Shown in pieces: positions 56,570-64,000 of a DNA stretch of 64,000 nt. The notes under the pieces were generated by a model. The model searched no databases and was not told the origin of the DNA. It saw only the letters and a program-made list of their open reading frames with translations. Location: contig CM037585.1 in NCBI GenBank assembly GCA_021018995.1, positions 69,318,646 through 69,382,645 of the forward strand, given 5' to 3'. This DNA is from Chloranthus sessilifolius. Its lineage: Eukaryota; Streptophyta; Magnoliopsida; Chloranthales; Chloranthaceae. A program made the translations under genes and the position numbers. Within the stretch, counting starts at the first letter, position 1; each line of letters begins with the position of its first letter.

Positions 56570-59500
56570 GAGAGGAGGATGATGATGAGGTAGTGGTTGA
56601 AGAAGTATTGGAACCGGTTAGCACACCCAGCGATGAGGAGGGTGATGCTATTGGTCATGCTTTAGTTGTGAGGTGCCCTTACACAGCCTCAACGGGATGA
56701 AAAGGATGACTGACGTAGGGAGAACATCTTCCACATCTATGCCAGATTTGGTGAAAAGAATTGTAGGGTCATCGTGGATAGCAGTAGTTATATCAACGTA
56801 ATATCAACTCATGCGGTACACCGCTTAGGGCTTACACCTGAAGCCCACCCGAGACCTTATAAAGTCGCATGGGTCAATTCTTCATCCATTCCCGTGTCGA
56901 AAAGATGTCATATACCGATTCAATTGGGTTCTTATTCGGGCACCTTATGGTGTGATGTGGTGCCGATGGATGTGGGCCATATCATTTTGGGAAGGTCGTG
57001 GCTCTATGACATGGACGTGACTCTTTCTGGTCGATCAAACATATGCACGTTCATGCATAAGGGCAAAAAGATAACTTTACACCCTTTGCCTCCCAAAATA
57101 CCATCGACCAACACAGTCGAAAAGAAAGGCGGATCTTCTAAATCCATTAATATTATGAGCCCTTCTGAGTTCGAGAAAGCATCGATAGATGAGAGTGTGG
57201 TGTACGTAGTTGTCACCGTAGAGAGTGCTCCCAAGTCGGTGAGCGAGTGTCCCAAGGAGGTTGAGCCGATTTTAAAAGAGTTTACGGATGTCTTCCCCGA
57301 AGACTTACCAAACGAACTCCCTCCCCTGCGTGATATCCAACACGCAATAGACTTGGTTCCTGGATCTACCTTACTGAACCTACCCCACAATAGGTTGAAT
57401 CCGGTTGAGCACGCCTAGTTGACTCGGTAAGTCAATGAGCTCCTTCAGAAGGTGTTCATCCAAGAGTGCATGAGCCCGTGTGCCGTACCTGCCCTACTCA
57501 CTCCTAAGAAAGATGGTACGTGGCGCATGTGTGTGGATAGTCGTGTTTCCATTTCCATACTTAACCGTAATTAATAAGATTACCGTTAAGTATCAGTTTC
57601 CATACCAAGGCTCGATGACATGCTCGATATGATGGTCGGTGTCACTATCTTTTCAAAGACAGACCTTAAGAGTGGCTACCATCAAGTCCGCATCCGCCCC
57701 GGTAATGAGTGGAAAACCGCCTTTAAGACTAAGGATGGTCTTTATGAGTGGATGGTCATACCATTTGGGCATTCTAACGCCCCGAGTACTTTCATGCGAC
57801 TCATGACCCAAGGTTTGAGGCCGTTTCTCGGCAAATTCCTTATTTATTTCGATGACATCCTGATCTACAGTCATGACAAGGAACAACACTTGACCCACCT
57901 TAGGCTGGTTTGTGAAACCCTCAAGGGCGAGAAGTTGTTTGTAAATCTCAAGAAATGCACCTTCATGCAACGTTCTGTTGTTTTCTTGGGATTTATTATC
58001 TCAGCAAATGGAATGGTCACGGACCTCGAAAAGGTGAGAGCCATTGTGGAGTGGCCTGAGCCTAAGAATATACACGATGTCCGTAGCTTCCATGGTTTGG
58101 CTACTTTTTATCGTCGCTTCATCAGAAGCTTTAACACCATCATGGCCCCAATTACTGATTGCATAAAAAAAGGTACTTTAAATGGGGCAAAGCGGCGACA
58201 AAAGCTTTTGTTGAGATCAAATAGCGAATGAGTAGTGCACCCGTCATGCGATTGCCGGACTTTTCTAAAGTCTTTGAAGTCGCATGCGACGCTTCGGGTG
58301 TAGGCATAGGAGTGCTTAGCCAAGAGGGTCATCCTGTGGCCTATTTTAGTGAAAAACTTAACGAGGCAAAGCAAAAATACTCCACCTATGACAAGGAGTT
58401 CTATGCGGTCGTTCTATCTCTTTGGTATTGGAAACATTACCTTAGACCACAAGAATTTGTGTTGTTCTCTAACCATGAAGCCTTACGCTTTCTTGCTTCG
58501 CAGAAGAAGTTGAACCCAAGGCACGCGAAGTGGGTTGAGTACCTTCAAGGGTTTACATTCGTGTTAAAGCATAAGGCCGGTGTTGAAAATAGGGTCGCTG
58601 ATGCACTTAGTCGGTGAGTGGTGACTTTGCGCACAATGAGCACCGAGGTCGTCGGGTTCGAAAAGTTAAAGGATGAGTACCCCAAGTGCCCAAATTTTGG
58701 GGTTGAGTTTACTGCTCTCCTTAGTAACCCGATCGGCACACACTCTGTGTTCACCATCCAAGATGGGTACTTGTTCAAAGGCAATTGCGTTTGCATCCCT
58801 CGCATTTCATTGCGTGACTTTCTCATTTGGGAGTTACATGTTGGAGGGATGGCCGGACATTTCGGGCATAATAAAGCTGTTGCGCTTGTAGAGGATAGGT
58901 TCTTTTGGCCTAGCCTAATGAGAGATGTCGCCCGGGTCGTTAAGCATTGTCGTACTTGCCAAGTGTCAAAACAGACCAAACAAAATACCGGCTTGTACTC
59001 TCCGTTACCTGTGCCACACACATCGTGGCAAGACCTCTCTATGGATTTCATTCTTGGACTTCCTAAGACCGCTAGGAAGCACGACTCCATCTATGTCGTA
59101 GTGGACCGATTTTCCAAAATGGCCCACTTCATTCTTTGTTCCAAAACCTCTGATGCATCTCATATTGCTAAACTATTTTTCAGGGAGGTAGTGCGTCTTC
59201 ATGGGTTGCCCAAAACCATTGTGTCTGATACAGTTGCTAAATTTGCGAGTTATTTTTGGAAGACCCTTTGGCACATGATGGGCACATTGCTCCAATTCTC
59301 TACAGCTTACCACCCTTAAACGGATGGCCAAACCGAAAGCACTAATAGGAGCCTTGAGAACCTCCTTCGTAGTCTTGTCGGTGATCATGTTAGGACCTGG
59401 GATACCATCTTACCCACAGCTGAGTTTAAATATAATAATTCTGTCAATAGGTTCATAGGCATGAGTCCTTTTGAGGTGTGCCTGGTCATAGGCCTAGGAC

Positions 59501-59774
59501 CCCATTAGACTTGATCCCCATGTCTGCATCCCATAGAGTGCTAGAGTCTGCCGATGCATTTGCACAACACATTCATTGTTTGCATGCCGAAATTAAACAG
59601 AAAATTAATTCATGCAACAATAAATATAAATTATTTGCAGATGTTCACAGGCGTTCTAAAGAATTTCACGTGGGTGATTACATGATGGTTCAGGTTAGGC
59701 TTGAGCGGTTCCCATTGGGATCCGCAAAGAAGCTCCAATCTCGAGGCGCTGGGCCATTTAGAATTTTGGCTAAC
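56570..59774 (+). pseudogene. F pol: protease, RT, RNase H, integrase (interrupted)
   Basis: Protease site at about 56768 reads 'VIVDSSSYINVIST': Gly of DSG is Ser. A stop at 57416-57418 precedes RT, in which a 26-bp inverted local duplication (57546-57571) breaks 'VDSRAINKI'. RT YFDD at 57845-57856. RNase H 58228-58617 ('[11 protein letters not shown]', '[11 protein letters not shown]', 'VADALSR') with a stop at 58615-58617. Integrase from about 58780: HHCC finger ('ELHVGGMAGHFGHNK', 'CRTCQ'), core '[10 protein letters not shown]' and '[12 protein letters not shown]' intact, stop at about 59319, frameshift near 59480, and C-terminal 'HVGDYMMVQVRLERF'. It breaks off at 'GPFRILA'. Confidence 0.9.
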
Positions 59775-60654
59775 TGACGCGGGACGGGAACCCTAAAATG
59801 CGTGACTATGATTTTATGCAATTTTGCCGAAATTAAATAAATTAATTCAAGTTTAATCGCAAAATTATCTTAAAATACCTTAGGGTTTGCTGAATTTTGA
59901 TGAGTAGATCACACGAGATCCGAATAGGGTGTCCAATCCGATGCGCAAGTACTTTCAAAATTGAGGCAAGATCAGCCTAGAGATAGAACTCTAGCGTTCC
60001 AGGATTAGGCGCTCGTCTTCGGTCTGTTGTAGATTCACGGATTCCAACTTGGGTTGTAGAAGGGAATTAGGGTTTGTAAAAGGCTTATGACTTTTAGGTC
60101 GGTTTATGGTTTTGGAACGGGTCTTGTGTGATTTAGGGTTTCGGGATCAAAGGAAACAATTAGGCTCAGGTTTAGAGAAGCAAGCACAGATTGAGAGATA
60201 ACAAATATGATAGAGAAAATAACAATGGCATTTGGGAATCACTCCCTTGGCCTCACACCAAACCCATCTCAGGCAAAGATTACTCAAGCATAAAAGCATT
60301 CAAATAATCAATCAACTAATTAAAAGTGTTTACAAGCCTTTATATATAGGCCACCAATAATTAAACTCGAAATAAGAAAGTCCTAATACTAGTAAAACAC
60401 TAAAAGGCAGTTTTCGCATAAAATAAAATAGAATCCCGTCTGAAATCGTCGGCGGCGGCGTGCTGCGATACTATAATAGTGCGCTGTTGTCACTGCGGCA
60501 GAAGTCACGGCGCGCTGTTGTGGCGGTGTGCTGCGGCTCATTTCTTTGTGTCCCTCTTCCTCCTTTCTCCTTCAGGCTTCCTCTATGCTTCTTCCGACGC
60601 TAGTAAAACTGATGTGGTCCGAATCCAATGTCCATGTATGTGGCGTCCCCATCA
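59775..60654 (-). repeat. 3' LTR of G
   Basis: 880 bp. On the minus strand TGATGGGGACGCC...CCCGCGTCA. The purine tract CCAGGGGAAT precedes it (60655-60664). TATA box (rc of 'ctttatatataggcc') at about 60335-60350. The U3 segment 60437-60538 is GC-rich with repeated GCG(T/C)GCTG(C/T) and GCGCTGTTGT motifs, unlike the other copies. Confidence 0.92.
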
Positions 60655-60665
60655 ATTCCCCTGGA

Positions 60666-60968
60666 TCAAAAAGGTTTCATCACTGATGAAACACGTTCAT
60701 GGTAGATGTCTATCAGGTCGGGGTTCAAGCGGCGAACTTCATTCTCGTGGATCCAAGTATTTTCGGACTTCGGTTTTCCGACCCATTTAACCAAGTACTT
60801 CTGGAATCCCCCGTCATGTCTAGAGACGGCATGGTCATTGATTATATCCTCTATTTCATCTGCTCTCTGTTTGCTTGGGCAAGGAAGAGGTAGAGGCTGC
60901 AAGGTTGAGTTGGGGCTGGGACTAGGAGGTGGCTGGAGTGGATTTTCAGGAGGTGGGGTGAAACCCAA
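60666..60968 (-). pseudogene. G chromodomain (end of integrase)
   Basis: Reads 'GGFQKYLVKWVGKPKSENTW', 'NEVRRLNPDLIDIYHERV' and 'SVMKPF'. The aromatic positions expected of a chromodomain (Tyr, Trp, Trp) are present. It is preceded by a Pro-rich linker. A stop at about 60969-60971 (TAG, from 'VPSLGF' to 'VP*LGF') separates it from the integrase frame. The domain would tether the integration complex to marked chromatin. Confidence 0.88.
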
Positions 60969-62160
60969 CTAAGGAACCAAGTCCTCCACATTGAACGTTG
61001 AACTAACACCCGTACCTGGAGGAAGTTCAAGCACGTATGCATTAGGACCACTCTTAGCCAAAATTCTAAAAGGTCCAGCGCCTCGAGATTGAAGCTTTTT
61101 TGCGGATCCCGATGAGAACCGCTCAGGTCTAACCCGGACCATCACATAATCGCTTACGTGAAATTCTTTAAAGCGCCTGTGAGCATCTGCAAATAATTTG
61201 TATTGACTGTTGCTTGAATTAATCTTTTGTCTAATTGCGGCATGCAAGCTATGTATGTGTTGTGCAAATGCATCGGCAGACTCTGACACTCTATGGGATG
61301 CAAACATGGGGATCAAATCTAATGGGGTCCTAGGCCTATGACCATGTACTACCTCAAAAGGACTCATACCTATGGACCTATTGACAGAATTATTATATGC
61401 AAACTCAACTGTGGGTAAGATGGTATCCCAGGTCCTAACATGATCATCGACAAGACTACGAAGGAGATTCCCAAGGCTCCTATTGGTGCTTTCAGTTTGG
61501 CCATCCGTTTGAGGGTGGTAAGCTGTAGAGAATTGGAGCAACGTGCCCATCATGTGCCAAAGTGTCTTCCAAAAATAACTAGTGAATTTAACATCCCTAT
61601 CAGACACAATGGTTTTGGGCAACTCATGAAGATGTACTACCTCCGCGAAAAATAGTTTAGCAATATGAGATGCATCGGAGGTTTTGGAACAAGGAATGAA
61701 GTGGGCCATCTTGAAAAATCAGTCCACTACGACATAAATGGAGTCGTCCTTCCTAGAGGTCTTAGGAAGTCCAAGTACGAAATCCATAGAGAGGTCTTGC
61801 CACGGTGTGTGTGGCATGAGTAACGGGGCGTACAAGCCGGTATTTTGTTTGGTCTGTTTTGACACTTGGCAAGTACGACAATGTTTGACAACCCGAGCGA
61901 CATCTCTCATTAGGCTCGGCCAAAAGAACCTATCCTCAACGAGTGCAACAATTTTATTACGCCCGAAATGTCCGGCCATCCCCCCAGCATGTAACTCCCA
62001 AATGAGAAAGTCACGCAATGAAGTGTGAGGGATGCAAAGGCGATTGCCTTTAAAAAAGTACCCATTCTGGATGGTGTACACGGAGTGTGTGCTGCTCGAG
62101 TTACTAAGGAGAGTAGTGTACTCAACCCCAAAATCTGGGCACTCGGGGTACTCATCCTTT
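60969..62160 (-). pseudogene. G integrase
   Basis: HHCC finger: 'ELHAGGMAGHFGRNK' and '[17 protein letters not shown]' (about 62000-61840). Core: 'LSMDFVLGLP' and 'VVVD' up to 61719; one stop near 61716 interrupts '[10 protein letters not shown]'. Then 'VSDRDVKF', '[21 protein letters not shown]', and the C-terminal 'VMVRVRPERFSSGSAKKLQ'. Only the one in-frame stop breaks an otherwise complete domain. Confidence 0.9.
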
Positions 62161-63944
62161 AACTTTTCGAACCCGACGACCTCGATGCCCATTGTGCGCA
62201 AAGACACCACTCGCCGACCAAGTGCATCAGCGGCTCTATTTTCAGCACCGGCCTTATGCTTTAATACGAATGTGAACCCTTGAAGGTACTCAACCCACTT
62301 CGCGTGCCTTGGGTTCAACTTCTTCTGTGAAGCAAGAAAGAGTAAGGCTTCATGGTTAGAGAACAACACAAATTCTTGTGGTCTAAGGTAATGTTTCCAA
62401 TACCAAAGAGATCGAACGACCACATAGAATTCCTTGTCATAGGTGGAGTATTTTTGCTTCGCCTCGTTAAGTTTTTCGCTAAAATAGGCCACAGGGTGAC
62501 CCTCTTGGCTAAGCACTCTCCTATGCCTACACCCGATGCGTCGCATGCGACTTCAAAGACTTTGGAAAAGTCCGGCAATCGCATGACGGGTGCACTACTC
62601 ATTCATTGTTTGATCTCAGCAAAGGCTTTTGTCGCTGCTTGGCCCCATTTAAAATCCCCTTTTTTCATGCAATCTGTAATTGGGGCCATAATGGTACTAA
62701 AGCTTCTAATGAAGCGACGATAGAAAATAGCCAAGCCATGGAAGCTACGGACATCGTGTATGTTCTTAGGTTCGGGCCACTCCACAATGACTCTAACCTT
62801 TTCGGGGTTCGCGACCATTCCATTAGCCGAGATAATGAATCCCAAGAAGACAACGGAAGGTTGCATGAAGGCGCACTTCTTGAGATTGGCAAACAACTTT
62901 TCGCCCTTGAGGGTTTCACAAACCAGCCTAAGGTGGGTCAAGTGTTGATCCTTGTCGTGACTATATATCAAGATGTCATCAAAATAAACAACAAGGAATT
63001 TACCTAGAAACGGCCTCAACACTTGGGTCATGAGTCGCATGAAAGTACTCGGGGCATTTGAAAGCCCAAATGGCATGACCATCCACTCATAAAGACCATC
63101 CTTAGTCTTAAAGGCGATTTTTCACTCATCTCCGAGGCGGATGCGGACTTGATGGTAGCCACTCTTAAGGTCTATCTTTGAAAAGATAGTGGCACCAACC
63201 ATCATGTCAAGCATGTCATTGAGCCTTGGTATGAGAAACCGATACTTAACGGTAATTTTATTGATTGCACGGCTATCCACACACATGCGCCACATACCAT
63301 CTTTCTTAGGAGTGAGTAGGGCAGGTACGACACACGGGCTCAGACTCTCTTGGATGAACCCCTTCTGAAGGAGCTCATTGACTTGCCGAGTCAACTCGGC
63401 GTGCTCAACCGAATTCAACCTATAATGGGGCATGTTCGGTAAGGTAGATCCAGGAACCAAGTCTATTGCATGTTGGATATCATGCAGAGGAGGGAGTTCG
63501 TTTGGTAAGTCTTCAGGGAAGACATCCGTAAACTCTTTTAAAATCGACTCAACCTCCTTGGGACACTCGCTCTCCATCTCGGGAGCACTCTCTACGGTGA
63601 CAACTACGTAAACTACACGCTCACCTATTGATGCTTTCTCGAACTCAGAAGAGCTCACAATATTAATGGCTTTAGAAGACTCGCCCTTCTTTTCGACGGT
63701 GTTGGTCGATGGTGCTTTGGGAGGCAAAGGGTGTAAAGTGATCTTTTTGCCCTTATCCATGAACGTGCATATGTTTGATCGACCAGAAAGAGTCACGTCC
63801 ATGTAGTAGAGCCACGGCCTTCCCAAAATGATATGGCCCACATCCATCGGCACCACATAACACCATAAGGTGTCCGAATAAGAACCTAACTGAATCGGTA
63901 CACGACACCTTTTTGACACAGGAATGGATGAAGAATTGACCCAT
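62161..63944 (-). pseudogene. G protease end, RT and RNase H
   Basis: Protease C-terminal part at the window edge ('[13 protein letters not shown]', '[15 protein letters not shown]'). RT about 63560-62900: '[18 protein letters not shown]', '[20 protein letters not shown]', a stop near 63121 (TGG to TGA in the EWKT segment), '[20 protein letters not shown]', and YFDD near 62980. RNase H 62600-62200: '[11 protein letters not shown]', then a frameshift at about 62510, '[12 protein letters not shown]', 'AENRAADALGRR'. One stop before 62602 interrupts the tether. Confidence 0.9.
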
Positions 63945-64000
63945 GTGACTTTATAAGGTCTCGGGTGGGCTTCAGGTGTAAGCCCTAAGCGGCGTACAAT

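Larger units (their letters stand above)
54370..59774 (+). mobile_element. chromodomain-family Ty3 element F, interrupted by G
   Basis: 5' LTR, primer site, gag, protease, RT, RNase H and most of integrase are present. The sequence stops at 'GPFRILA' where G begins at 59775. The remaining integrase tail, chromodomain and 3' LTR should lie beyond G, outside the window. Confidence 0.9.
59775..64000 (-). mobile_element. chromodomain-type Ty3 element G (right part outside window)
   Basis: On the minus strand: protease end (at the window edge), RT, RNase H, integrase, chromodomain, purine tract and 3' LTR. It is inserted into F's integrase. The right side, with gag and 5' LTR, is beyond 64000, so no target duplication can be checked. 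Few disabling changes are seen; it is the best preserved copy here. Confidence 0.92.

Overview
This is nuclear DNA from a plant, most likely a flowering plant. It is low in genes and dominated by retrotransposons. The evidence is spliced exons with GT/AG borders, plant-type Ty3 chromodomain elements, Ty1/copia pieces, a 5'-truncated L1-type LINE, small inverted-repeat elements, and tRNA-Met-type primer sites (TGGTATCAGAGC). There are no rRNA genes, CRISPR arrays or prokaryotic operons.

The only convincing host gene lies on the + strand. Four exons (12061-12278, 12380-12607, 13502-13734, 48551-48789) join with compatible phases at every junction. They encode an extracellular, cadherin-like/Ig-fold repeat protein, possibly of the GAMETE EXPRESSED 2 type; that name is from memory and unconfirmed. 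Exons three and four are separated by a 34.8 kb intron filled with nested transposons. Upstream and downstream exons are not seen.

Layout: 1-3.7 kb, degenerate 3' end of an LTR element. 5.1-6.5 kb, LINE reverse transcriptase relic. 6.6-10.4 kb, minus-strand copia relic. 11.1-12.0 kb, two members of a palindromic MITE family. 12.06-13.73 kb, host exons. 14.9-17.1 kb, coding-free LTR element. 17.56-45.01 kb, a large nest: a long-LTR Ty3 element (B) that seems to sit inside a copia element, with chromodomain element D1 in its 5' LTR, D2 inside D1 (perfect GTGAT duplication), a palindromic MITE also inside D1 (perfect 8-bp duplication), and element C in B's 3' LTR (perfect TTAAG duplication). 45.0-47.6 kb, rest of the copia element. 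48.55-48.79 kb, fourth host exon. 49.6-53.4 kb, a TRIM-like element and a fold-back element split by another coding-free LTR element (perfect AAACA duplication). 54.37-64 kb, chromodomain element F (+) interrupted by element G (-), which runs off the right edge.

All the retrotransposon coding regions carry stops, frameshifts or deletions; C and G are the best preserved. The most unusual feature is in the LTRs. Related LTRs share a TATA box and downstream block, but upstream of the TATA each carries a different cluster of short repeated, mostly self-complementary motifs (GCTCGAGCGA, CACGGACGTCCGT, TTTCGATCGATCGAAA, or a GC-rich non-palindromic set). The GCTCGAG type also recurs in unrelated element lineages and in front of an extra ORF in element B. 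All identifications come from reading the sequence; no database search was run.
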